Shown piece by piece: positions 1 through 7,133 of a stretch of 36,047 nucleotides of DNA. Positions within the stretch are counted from its first letter, which is position 1. Every line of letters begins with the position of its first letter. The notes beneath the pieces were generated by a model. The model was given only the letters and a program-made list of their open reading frames with translations. It was not told the DNA's origin and did no database searches. A program made the translations under genes and the position numbers. The DNA is from an uncultured beta proteobacterium (GTDB lineage Bacteria > Pseudomonadota > Gammaproteobacteria > Burkholderiales > Burkholderiaceae_B). The DNA lies in contig CAIUZV010000374.1 in NCBI GenBank assembly GCA_903903735.1, positions 1-36,047 of the forward strand, in the 5' to 3' direction.

Positions 1-257
1 CTATAGACAGCCGAAAGCGTGTCCCCGCCCGGCAGTGCGGCAGAGCCACTGACGACATCCAAGAAACGCTGCGAGCCGAGGTGCTCAGGGGTCAGGCCCA
101 GCAGGGCACCCACCTGAGGATTTGCATGAACTAAGACGGGGTCTTTCAACGGTGTGGTGGGTAAGCGGGTATAAAAGTCTGCGGGCAATGCTGCAAACGA
201 GTTGGTCTTCGGGACGTTGAAAAAAGCGCAGTCCTCACCCATGGCGTGGTTATTCAT
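1..257 (-). CDS. selO: SelO protein adenylyltransferase (YdiU/UPF0061), N-terminal fragment
   Basis: The N-terminal 85 codons of a gene that runs off the left edge. The translation begins MNNHAMGEDC and contains the SelO signature: FYTRLPTTPLKDP, then a VHANPQVGALLGL segment, then FLDVVSGSAALPGGD followed by the start of the family's AVYSGHQFG motif. SelO proteins are pseudokinase-fold enzymes that transfer AMP to Ser/Thr/Tyr of target proteins and are linked to redox homeostasis; that role is family knowledge, and the catalytic part lies outside the window. The ATG follows directly on the stop codon of the upstream DUF2069 gene (TAA-ATG with no gap), so the two are probably co-transcribed. 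A second ATG at 242 is possible. Identification is by motif only. Confidence 0.85.
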   Translation of the reverse strand, partial: MNNHAMGEDCAFFNVPKTNSFAALPADFYTRLPTTPLKDPVLVHANPQVGALLGLTPEHLGSQRFLDVVSGSAALPGGDTLSAVY

Positions 258-713
258 TTATCGAACCCCCTCATTTCGATCGGCTGGCTGCTCTGCATTC
301 GCCCTAAGCGCCTCCTTCTTGGCCAAGGCCGCAGCACGTTTCGCTGGACGAACATAAAAGATAGAACAAAAGAAAAAAACTGACGCAAGCACAATTTCTA
401 TCCACGCAGCCGAGATACTGGGTCCCGGCGGGTCCGACATCACTCGCACCACGCCTTCCATTAGGTATAAAAGCACCAGCATCGAAGCCCATTGAATCGT
501 GTAGAGGCTACCTCGCGCGACTCCGCGCACAGCAAAAGCCAGCGGCAACGCTTTAAGGAACAACAGCGTTCCGCCCGGGCGCAGCGGTGCGAACCAAATT
601 TCCCAGACCATGCACCAGAGCAACAGGGCTAATAGGCTCGCGATTGCCCCACGTTGCAGCGCAACATTCAAGCTTGGTGGATGCTCTGCATTGAGCGTGT
701 GTGGGTGCGGCAT
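258..713 (-). CDS. DUF2069 membrane protein
   Basis: A 151-residue protein with the pattern of the DUF2069 family: a first membrane helix around residues 23-43, the conserved PLRPGGTLLFLKALPLAF block, a loop with GVARGSLYTIQWASMLVLLYLMEGVVR, and a last hydrophobic helix near residues 103-121. About four membrane segments are expected in the inner membrane. The C-terminal 30 residues are charged and Ala-rich. The family function is unknown. The ATG at 713 is the first in the frame. The gene is directly abutted by selO downstream and is divergent from the YihY gene, with about 80 bases between the two starts that must hold both promoters. Confidence 0.85.
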   Translation of the reverse strand: MPHPHTLNAEHPPSLNVALQRGAIASLLALLLWCMVWEIWFAPLRPGGTLLFLKALPLAFAVRGVARGSLYTIQWASMLVLLYLMEGVVRVMSDPPGPSISAAWIEIVLASVFFFCSIFYVRPAKRAAALAKKEALRANAEQPADRNEGVR

Positions 714-792
714 GGTGTTTTGTATACGGGTTAATTTCGCAGGTTAGTATTATCCATTGTTCCTTGCGCAATTCGGGAAGTACACCTACGGC

Positions 793-1692
793 ATGTTCAC
801 CGCGACCACTTCCGCATCATTGAATACGACGCTACGTCCCTGGCAACTGGCTATCGTGATCGCCGTCAAGCGCTCCCTGAAAGCCAACACGATGCAACTT
901 GCATCGAGCCTGGCATTTTCTACAGTTTTCGCAATCGTGCCCCTGCTGGCAGTGATTCTGTCGATTTTTGCGGCCTTGCCTGAGTTTGAAGTATTTAGCT
1001 TAGCGCTACAGGAATATCTCGCGAATAACCTGCTGCCATCCCAGGTATCGAGCAACATCATGGAGTATCTCAATGTCTTTGCCGCGCAGGCAAGTCATCT
1101 AAGCACCATCGGTGGGATATTCTTAGTCGGAACGATCATCGCGCTTGTGATATCGATCGACGATGCGCTCAATACAGTTTGGTGTGTTCAGGAAAAACGC
1201 CATGCTGTACGCCGCTTGTTTGTCTACATCCTGATTATTGTTGTCGGTCCGATCCTGCTTAGCGCCCTACTTTGGACCACCGCGTTCTTGGCCCGTGAAT
1301 CGTTTGGCCATGTCCTGCATCTGCCAGCCCTCCTCGAACTGTCACTAAAGTTGTCGCCTTTTATCGTTAGTGCCATGGGCTTCACGGTGCTATTTGTCGT
1401 TGTGCCGAACACACGAGTTCTTTGGCGCGATGCGCTGTTGGGTGGCCTCGTGGCTGCACTACTTTTATATGTCATGAAATTCGGCTTTGCACTGTACGTC
1501 ACAAGCTTCTCGACTTACACCTTGATTTATGGCGCCTTCGCAGCGATTCCGGTTTTTCTGCTTTGGGTGTACTTTTCATGGCTAAGCGTGCTGCTGGGCG
1601 CTCACGTGGCGGCCAGCCTACCGCTTCTGCGCAAACAAACACTACAATTAGCGGGCAGCACCACGGAGGAAAAAAATGCTACAGGTCAGTGA
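793..1692 (+). CDS. YihY/BrkB-family inner-membrane protein
   Basis: About 299 residues, with the YihY/virulence factor BrkB family pattern. There are six hydrophobic segments, the early ASSLAFSTVFAIVPLLAVI motif (usually ALAYYTLLALVPLL in the family), the central IDDALNTVWCVQEKR motif, and the late TYTLIYGAFAAIPVFLLWVY motif, which is the most diagnostic. Members were once called ribonuclease BN in error; the true function is unknown. I chose ATG 793, with GGGAAG about 12 bases upstream; a TTG at 757 would add 12 residues. The 3' end overlaps the start of the CBS-domain gene by 17 bases, so the two are probably translated from one message. Confidence 0.87.
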   Translation: MFTATTSASLNTTLRPWQLAIVIAVKRSLKANTMQLASSLAFSTVFAIVPLLAVILSIFAALPEFEVFSLALQEYLANNLLPSQVSSNIMEYLNVFAAQASHLSTIGGIFLVGTIIALVISIDDALNTVWCVQEKRHAVRRLFVYILIIVVGPILLSALLWTTAFLARESFGHVLHLPALLELSLKLSPFIVSAMGFTVLFVVVPNTRVLWRDALLGGLVAALLLYVMKFGFALYVTSFSTYTLIYGAFAAIPVFLLWVYFSWLSVLLGAHVAASLPLLRKQTLQLAGSTTEEKNATGQ

Positions 1693-2137
1693 AATTCTGC
1701 GTGTAAAGGGAAACACCTTATACACCGCATCACCAGAAACCCAAGTCGTACAGGCACTCGAAACCATGAGTGTTCACGACATCGGCTCGCTCGTGATTAT
1801 GGATCAAGGCAAACTTGCTGGCATGCTGACGTTTCGCGAGATCATCCGCCATGTCAACAGCAATCACGGAGCCGTTGGGGCCACGCCGATACGGGCAATT
1901 ATGGAATCTGCGCCTGTTTCAGTCACCCCCGATACCGATGCGAATACCCTTCAACGCCTCATGCTGGATAATCACTGCCGCTATGTCCCCGTGATGGATA
2001 ATGAGGTACTGCTTGGGGTCATCTCTTTTTACGATCTCGCTCAAGCGATCGTTGCAGCTCAGAAGTTTGAGAACTCTATGTTGAAAGCCTACATCCGCGA
2101 CTGGCCTGCTGAAAAAGCAAGCCCAAAGGGCGACTAA
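1676..2137 (+). CDS. CBS-pair domain protein
   Basis: A 153-residue protein made almost entirely of two CBS motifs (about residues 8-65 and 75-132). The first ends in GKLAGMLTFREIIRHV and the second in NEVLLGVISFYDLAQAIV, the usual strand-helix ends of CBS repeats. Stand-alone CBS pairs bind adenosyl ligands such as AMP, ATP or S-adenosylmethionine and act as energy or redox sensors; the ligand here cannot be read from the sequence. A strong ribosome site GGAGGA (1665-1670) lies 5 bases before the ATG and sits inside the end of the YihY gene. The gene ends four bases into the convergent dusA frame. No catalytic domain is attached. Confidence 0.88.
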   Translation: MLQVSEILRVKGNTLYTASPETQVVQALETMSVHDIGSLVIMDQGKLAGMLTFREIIRHVNSNHGAVGATPIRAIMESAPVSVTPDTDANTLQRLMLDNHCRYVPVMDNEVLLGVISFYDLAQAIVAAQKFENSMLKAYIRDWPAEKASPKGD

Positions 2138-3159
2138 GCCGCTCCAACTACCTGGTAGGCTTGCCGAATCAAATCGGCCTTGCTTGCATTGAGTAACGTT
2201 GAATCGGACAGCATTCGCCGCCAAACGCGAGACTTTGGCCTACCATTAAACAAACCTAACAAGGGTCGAACGACCACCCGCAAAGGCACGCCTATGTCGG
2301 TCTGCGATTGTGCGTAGCATGCCAACGCTTCAATAATTGCCTCCTCTGACATCAAGCTATCCTGTGGCCACCAGGCTTGAGCCATTTCCCTCAGCACCAT
2401 CGGGTTGTGCCAGGGCGAGCGGCCAAGCATCACCCCGTCAAAACGTTGGCGTTCCAGTTCACAATCCGCTCTGGACACGAGTCCGCCATTTAGCACCATC
2501 AAAGCGTCCGGAAAATCAATTTTGAGCTGAGCCGCGTGATCGTATCGAAGCGCGGGAACTTCACGATTATCCTTTGGTGTGAGGCCTTTCAACACCGCAT
2601 TGCGTGCGTGAACAATAAATACACGGCAGCCCGTGTCATACAGTGTTCCAACAAAATCTCTGACAAATCCATAACTCTCGTCCCAGTCTAAGCCGAGGCG
2701 ATGTTTGACCGTGACAGGAATGCTCACGGTATCTTGCATTGCCTTGACACAGTCTGCCACCAACATGGGTTCTGCCATCAAGCACGCCCCAAAGGAACCC
2801 TTTTGAACGCGCTCGGAGGGGCAGCCACAGTTCAAGTTGATCTCATCGTATCCCCAGCGTTCGCCCAGCCGAGCGGCAGCCTGAAGGGCGTGGGGTTCAC
2901 TGCCTCCTAATTGCAAAGCAACGGGTTGCTCTTGGGGACTGAAGGCCAAGTGTCGCTCGATATCACCATGTGTGAGTGCGCCCGTCGTAATCATTTCCGT
3001 ATAGACGCGGGCACGCGGAGCAAGCAAGCGATGGAAATATCGACAATGACGGTCCGTGACATCGATCATGGGGGCGACGCACAGCTGCCATCCCAGGGGA
3101 TCAACTGCCCGCACGCCTGACGACGACGTCGCGGGGGCCGGTGTGAACGAAAGCGTCAT
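2134..3159 (-). CDS. dusA: tRNA-dihydrouridine(20/20a) synthase DusA
   Basis: An FMN-dependent TIM-barrel enzyme that reduces uridines 20 and 20a of the tRNA D-loop. Visible motifs are CVAPMIDVTDRHCRYFHRL (residues 27-45), INLNCGCPSERVQKG (107-121) and GSFGACLM with the catalytic Cys126, then VKHRLG and the VHARNAVLKGLTPKDNRE loop. LNGG and GVMLGRSPWHNP are phosphate-binding parts of the barrel. The set and spacing are those of DusA rather than DusB or DusC. The length of 341 residues is normal if translation starts at ATG 3159. In-frame starts at 3207 and 3363 exist, but the latter would overlap thrB and add unrelated sequence. The 3' end overlaps the CBS gene by 4 bases, tail to tail. Confidence 0.92.
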   Translation of the reverse strand: MTLSFTPAPATSSSGVRAVDPLGWQLCVAPMIDVTDRHCRYFHRLLAPRARVYTEMITTGALTHGDIERHLAFSPQEQPVALQLGGSEPHALQAAARLGERWGYDEINLNCGCPSERVQKGSFGACLMAEPMLVADCVKAMQDTVSIPVTVKHRLGLDWDESYGFVRDFVGTLYDTGCRVFIVHARNAVLKGLTPKDNREVPALRYDHAAQLKIDFPDALMVLNGGLVSRADCELERQRFDGVMLGRSPWHNPMVLREMAQAWWPQDSLMSEEAIIEALACYAQSQTDIGVPLRVVVRPLLGLFNGRPKSRVWRRMLSDSTLLNASKADLIRQAYQVVGAA

Positions 3160-3310
3160 AGAAAGCGAGATAAAGAGATGAACAAGGCGAATGGATGGTT
3201 TGCGCATTTTAATTGTCAAACACCGCCGCGTGCACGCATTCATGAGCGGCTTGGTAAAATTACCCACAACAACGCGGTTTAACCTCTTAATCCTTGCATC
3301 ATTCCCGACG

Positions 3311-4288
3311 ATGGCTGTATTTACTCCTGTCAGCGAACCCGACGCGCGCAACTTGCTTCGCAACTATTCGCTGGGTGAATTCGTATCCCTGAAGGGAATC
3401 GCGGCAGGCATCGAGAATAGCAATTATTTTTTGTGCACCACCTCTGCAGAGTATGTCCTGACGATTTTTGAAGTGCTTAAGGCCGAGCAGTTGCCCTTTT
3501 ATATCGAGCTCATGCACCATCTAGCGGAACGAAACATTCCGGTGCCTAAGCCCCAAACAAGACGGGATGGCAGTCGGTTAGCGACGCTGCACAACAAGCC
3601 GGCAGCGATCGTCTCTAAACTTCCGGGTAGCTACATTGTGTCTCCGACCGCCGCGCACTGTGGGTTGACGGGCGCAACACTTGCCCAAGCGCATTTGGCA
3701 GCAGTGGACTTCCCGATTCATCAAAAAAACTTACGTGGGCTGGCTTGGTGGCAAGAGACCGTACCAGTGGTGTTACCGTTTTTAACAGGCTCGGCTCGCG
3801 ATTTGTTGACGACGAGTTTGGCTGAACAAGTGACAAAAGCTCAATCATTGGATTGGCAAGCGCTCCCCAAAGGGCCCTCCCATTGTGATTTGTTTCGAGA
3901 CAACGTGTTGTTTGCGGGAACTCCAGATCGCCCGGTTCTTGGTGGTTTTATTGATTTCTATTTCGCCGGAGTCGACGCCTGGCTGTTTGATGTTGCTGTG
4001 TGTATCAACGATTGGTGCATTGAACATACGACCGGAAGAATTATTCCAGAACTCGCCAGTGCTTGGCTTCAAGCGTATAGTCGCGTGAGGCCGTTCACAG
4101 AACAAGAGCATCGACTATGGCCGACAATGCTACGCGCTGCCGCGCTGCGTTTTTGGATTTCACGACTGTACGATTTTTACCTCCCGCGTCCTGCCCAAAC
4201 GCTTAAACCACACGACCCCACACATTTTGAGCGCATTCTGTCCCAGAGGACGCTTCACCCTATCCAAGCTTTACCCAAGGAATCCTGA
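3311..4288 (+). CDS. thrB: Homoserine kinase (APH-fold type)
   Basis: Phosphorylates homoserine in threonine synthesis. The protein begins MAVFTPVSEPDARNLL, the canonical start of this family, so I use ATG 3311 and not an in-frame ATG 120 bases upstream. At 325 residues it has normal length. Key motifs are GIAAGIENSNYFL (residues 29-41, nucleotide loop), the lysine-less strand YVLTIFE, the catalytic HCDLFRDN (191-198) and the metal-binding GFIDFYFAG with Asp215. This is the aminoglycoside-phosphotransferase-like ThrB of proteobacteria, unrelated to the GHMP-type ThrB of Escherichia coli. Its stop shares one base with the next start (TGATG), so it is translationally coupled to the BPSS1780 gene. 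Confidence 0.95.
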   Translation: MAVFTPVSEPDARNLLRNYSLGEFVSLKGIAAGIENSNYFLCTTSAEYVLTIFEVLKAEQLPFYIELMHHLAERNIPVPKPQTRRDGSRLATLHNKPAAIVSKLPGSYIVSPTAAHCGLTGATLAQAHLAAVDFPIHQKNLRGLAWWQETVPVVLPFLTGSARDLLTTSLAEQVTKAQSLDWQALPKGPSHCDLFRDNVLFAGTPDRPVLGGFIDFYFAGVDAWLFDVAVCINDWCIEHTTGRIIPELASAWLQAYSRVRPFTEQEHRLWPTMLRAAALRFWISRLYDFYLPRPAQTLKPHDPTHFERILSQRTLHPIQALPKES

Positions 4289-5082
4289 TGCAAGCAGTAT
4301 CTTTACCCGCTCTCTCCGGTTGGCGATGGGTGCGCGATGGCTGGATGCTTTTCCGTAAACAGCCCATGGCGTTTTTCTCTTGGGCAATGTTTGTTAGCTT
4401 GATCCTCATGGTCGCCAGCGTCACGCCACCGATTGGACCGCTCATATTCGTCGTGCTCATGCCAACAGCTACGCTCTTATCGTTGAGTGCCGCGCGTCAC
4501 GCAGAACAAGGACAAAAAGTTTTATTAGGAACATGGATTGCACCGTTACGTCTTGCGGGGGTTTTTCGACGTCTGCTCGGGATGGGCGCGCTGTATGTTC
4601 TGTTTTGCCTATTTCTTGGTCTCATTGCGTTCATGCCCTTCTCTGAAGAAGTCACCCAAGCGGTCAAGGCCGTCACAACCAACAACGACTTATTGCCCTT
4701 GCTTGAAGCAGTACGCACTCCCATGGCGATATTTGCCGTGCTGTATGTCTTAATGGCCGCAGTCTTCTGGTACGCACCAGCCTTGGTGGGGTGGCACTCT
4801 ATCCCAATGACACGTGCGTTGTTCTATAGCGGTATAGCCTGTTGGCGTAACAAATGGGCCTTTGGTATATACGGCCTATCTTGGTTAGTGATCTTCTTGG
4901 CGATTGATACCGTACTTAGCGCGCTGACGATGGTGGGGCTGCCAAAAAGTTTTAGCGCCATGATACAAGTTCCCATTAACGTGGTGGCTAGTGCGGTGCT
5001 GTACTGCAGTTTTTACACGAGCTTTATCTCCGTGTTTTACTCCGAGCCTGCACCCGAGCCAGAGACCACTGCAGCAGAGTAA
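4288..5082 (+). CDS. BPSS1780-family membrane protein
   Basis: A 264-residue polytopic membrane protein with about five or six hydrophobic segments. Family features are the N-terminal GWRWVRDGWMLFRKQPMAFF block, PPIGPLIFVVLMPTATLLSLSAARHA, and a WYAPALVGWHSIPMTRALFYS motif before the last helices. The family is common downstream of thrB in Burkholderiales, which the arrangement here repeats. Function is unknown. The start overlaps the thrB stop by one base (TGATG). The last 59 bases are antisense to the end of the DUF192 gene of the pilus operon, so no terminator fits between the two converging genes. Confidence 0.85.
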   Translation: MQAVSLPALSGWRWVRDGWMLFRKQPMAFFSWAMFVSLILMVASVTPPIGPLIFVVLMPTATLLSLSAARHAEQGQKVLLGTWIAPLRLAGVFRRLLGMGALYVLFCLFLGLIAFMPFSEEVTQAVKAVTTNNDLLPLLEAVRTPMAIFAVLYVLMAAVFWYAPALVGWHSIPMTRALFYSGIACWRNKWAFGIYGLSWLVIFLAIDTVLSALTMVGLPKSFSAMIQVPINVVASAVLYCSFYTSFISVFYSEPAPEPETTAAE

Positions 5083-5395
5083 GGTCAACCACGGTTGCAT
5101 TCTGATCCTGCATCCAAGTCATTTCGCAGACTGCACTGGCAGCCCAGCAGGTCACGATGCGGTTCGGCACTACTTTTCGATCAATGCGAACCGCACGGCC
5201 GGCATGATCGACAAAGATGATAGTCAACGCATAGCGCATCCCAAATGTATGCACAGACCGGCAGTTTGGGAAATACATAAGGTGGCCTGGCGGCAGCGGG
5301 CCGCGCAGCAAGAGTCCTCTTGTACGTTTAAAGAAAGTATTCGCAACGTAAATGTGCAGCTGCTGCGCACCAGGAGCGCGAGGCCAAACTGTCAT
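5024..5395 (-). CDS. DUF192 protein at the end of the Tad operon
   Basis: A 123-residue protein with the DUF192 signature: a FFKRTRGLLLRGPLPPGHLMYFPNC block, SVHTFGMRYALTIIFVDHAG with the conserved H-T-F-G-M, then a KVVPNRIV strand. DUF192 domains are small beta-barrels of unknown function; many are exported, but I see no signal peptide here. The ATG overlaps the tadC stop by one base (TAATG), so it is the last cistron of the pilus operon. A start at 5461 would add 22 residues inside tadC and is less likely. The C-terminal tail is basic (ARVQARSKTRR) and overlaps the 3' end of the facing BPSS1780 gene by 59 bases. Confidence 0.8.
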   Translation of the reverse strand: MTVWPRAPGAQQLHIYVANTFFKRTRGLLLRGPLPPGHLMYFPNCRSVHTFGMRYALTIIFVDHAGRAVRIDRKVVPNRIVTCWAASAVCEMTWMQDQNATVVDLTLLQWSLARVQARSKTRR

Positions 5396-6285
5396 TACAA
5401 ACCCAACAACTGAGCGGCTACGGGGATCGCTAGCACCAGGAAAGTACAAGGGAAAATACACAACGCCATTGGAAACAACATCTTGACCGGTGCTTGCATG
5501 GCGAGCTTTTCAATCCTCAGCAAGCGTTCTCGTCTGTGCTGATCACTCAGCTTCCTCATGATTGATCCGACACTAAAGCCAGACAACTCAGCTTGAGTAA
5601 TGGCGAAGACTAGCTGCCTAATCGATGGCATGTCAGTTCGCATTGCCAACTGCGCCAATGCATGGCCCCGAGGCTGCCCTGAACGTATGTCTAGTAACAC
5701 GCGCGTCCACTCTGCATGCAGGGAGCCGGGTCGACTATATTGAAGCGCCAACTGCAATGAGGCCTGCAAGTTTAAGCCAGACTCTAACCCAAGAACGATC
5801 AAATCCAAGAAAGCTGGCAAGTCTTTCAGGATTGATGACTGCCGCCTGCGTACGTGGCTTCGGAGTAAGGCGTTTGGATAAACATAGCCCACCAGCCCGC
5901 CCACCAAGACTAGCGTGACATTTATCCAACCCCAATCGAACCAGGCGACCAAAGAATGCTGTAGCAGAGCAAGAAACATCCCGACGATGCACGCCACTGC
6001 CACCTTCACGACGTAGAGTTGCCCCACCTGCCACTGCGGATGACCCGCGCGCGCAAGTAGCGTTGTTCCCGCTCGTCGTTGATTCCATGTCACGAGCCAT
6101 AACAACTGATCGCCAGCGCGACGCGTCGACACCCAGAAAACGCGTTCCCAACGCGATCGCGGAATAAAGCCCAGCTCCGCGGCCTTCTTATCATTAAAGA
6201 GCCATCGGAACGATACCGAGATCATCAAATAGCAGGCCACACCGACTGCGAGGGCACCTACCAAGACACTGGCCCAGCGCAACAT
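5395..6285 (-). CDS. tadC: Tad pilus platform protein TadC
   Basis: An inner-membrane platform protein of the type II secretion F (T2SF) family, about 296 residues. Visible features are an N-terminal membrane helix, a charged cytoplasmic stretch, two helices (about residues 92-140), the T2SF core DLPAFLDLIVLGLESGLNLQ with the conserved acidic and Gly residues, and a final hydrophobic helix near the C-terminus. With TadB it forms the membrane platform that the TadA ATPase drives. The start is ATG 6285, overlapping the tadB stop by one base; GTG 6288 gives a four-base overlap and is equally possible. Downstream, the stop overlaps the DUF192 start. Confidence 0.9.
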   Translation of the reverse strand: MLRWASVLVGALAVGVACYLMISVSFRWLFNDKKAAELGFIPRSRWERVFWVSTRRAGDQLLWLVTWNQRRAGTTLLARAGHPQWQVGQLYVVKVAVACIVGMFLALLQHSLVAWFDWGWINVTLVLVGGLVGYVYPNALLRSHVRRRQSSILKDLPAFLDLIVLGLESGLNLQASLQLALQYSRPGSLHAEWTRVLLDIRSGQPRGHALAQLAMRTDMPSIRQLVFAITQAELSGFSVGSIMRKLSDQHRRERLLRIEKLAMQAPVKMLFPMALCIFPCTFLVLAIPVAAQLLGL

Positions 6286-7133
6286 CACACGGATACCTCA
6301 CGCAGGATTGCGCGTAACCAGAGGACCCCCACCACTTCAAGTATCGCAATCAACGCTAAAACAGCCTTGCCCGCGTGCGTCGATAGCGCGAGATACATCA
6401 CACCAGAATCGATCAAACAAAGAACCATCAGCAGAAGAATAGGAAGCACGCCGATGACCAAAGCCTGCATTTTTCCTTGCGTGGTGAGCATGTCGACCTT
6501 TAGCCCAATATGTTGGTGCGCCTCTAGACTGGACGCTAGGCGATCGATTAGCGCCGAAAGGGATCCTCCTGACTCGACGCCCACACGCAACAACGTCGTG
6601 ACCTGGCCCACGCTTTGCGTATCAACCCTTAAACGAAAGTTATTGAGCGCTTCTTGCAGTGGGATGCCAACTCGCTGCTCTCGTAATACGAGGGATAGCT
6701 CCTGGGACAGCGGGGGATGCAGATCTTTCGCAATCGCATGCAAGGCTGAGCTAAAGCTAGCACCCGCAGCGAGCGCGCCGGCAACCATGCGCAGAGCGTC
6801 CGGAAGCTGCCTATCCAAACGGGTCGCTCTGGCATGACGCGCTCTGACTAGTGCAGCGCGTGGAATCGTAAGAAAACCAAACGCCACGAGAACGCTTATT
6901 GCCAGGCTATTACTTAAGAGCCATACAAAGAAACCAACCGAAACGGCCAGCGCAACGAGCACCGGCCAAAGCAGTGTGAGATCAATAAAAACAAACATCT
7001 CTGCTAGCTGTGTCTCTGCCTCCGTATGTAAGGTATCGCGATACTTACACCACGCGCTAGTGAGAATGCGGTGAACCAGCCAAAAGAGCAAGGCGGTCGA
7101 CACCCCTGCGAACGCAATGCCAGCAACCCTCAT
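6285..7133 (-). CDS. tadB: Tad pilus platform protein TadB
   Basis: The second T2SF-family platform protein, about 282 residues. It has an N-terminal helix, a double helix pair around residues 55-90, the T2SF core RQLPDALRMVAGALAAGASF with SALHAIAKDL, a VESGGSLSALIDRLASSLEAH segment, and two C-terminal helices. The start at ATG 7133 overlaps the tadA stop by four bases (ATGA); a TTG at 7163 would extend into tadA. The VG(V)ESGGSL block is a standard TadB/GspF feature. It works with TadC and TadA in pilus assembly at the inner membrane. Confidence 0.9.
   Translation of the reverse strand: MRVAGIAFAGVSTALLFWLVHRILTSAWCKYRDTLHTEAETQLAEMFVFIDLTLLWPVLVALAVSVGFFVWLLSNSLAISVLVAFGFLTIPRAALVRARHARATRLDRQLPDALRMVAGALAAGASFSSALHAIAKDLHPPLSQELSLVLREQRVGIPLQEALNNFRLRVDTQSVGQVTTLLRVGVESGGSLSALIDRLASSLEAHQHIGLKVDMLTTQGKMQALVIGVLPILLLMVLCLIDSGVMYLALSTHAGKAVLALIAILEVVGVLWLRAILREVSV

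Noticed and set aside
757-792. TTG start for the YihY gene
   Set aside because: It adds twelve residues not typical of the family, and ATG 793 has a better upstream purine run.
3191-3310. An N-terminal extension of thrB by 40 residues
   Set aside because: MAVFTPVS is the canonical ThrB start; the extension has no family match and lies in the spacer to dusA.
4991-5413. A 140-codon open frame on the plus strand
   Set aside because: It overlaps the end of the BPSS1780 gene and is antisense to the DUF192 gene with its clear signature. It has no recognisable features.
6367-6837. A 156-codon open frame on the plus strand
   Set aside because: Antisense to tadB; composition is Ser/Arg/Cys rich as in shadow frames.
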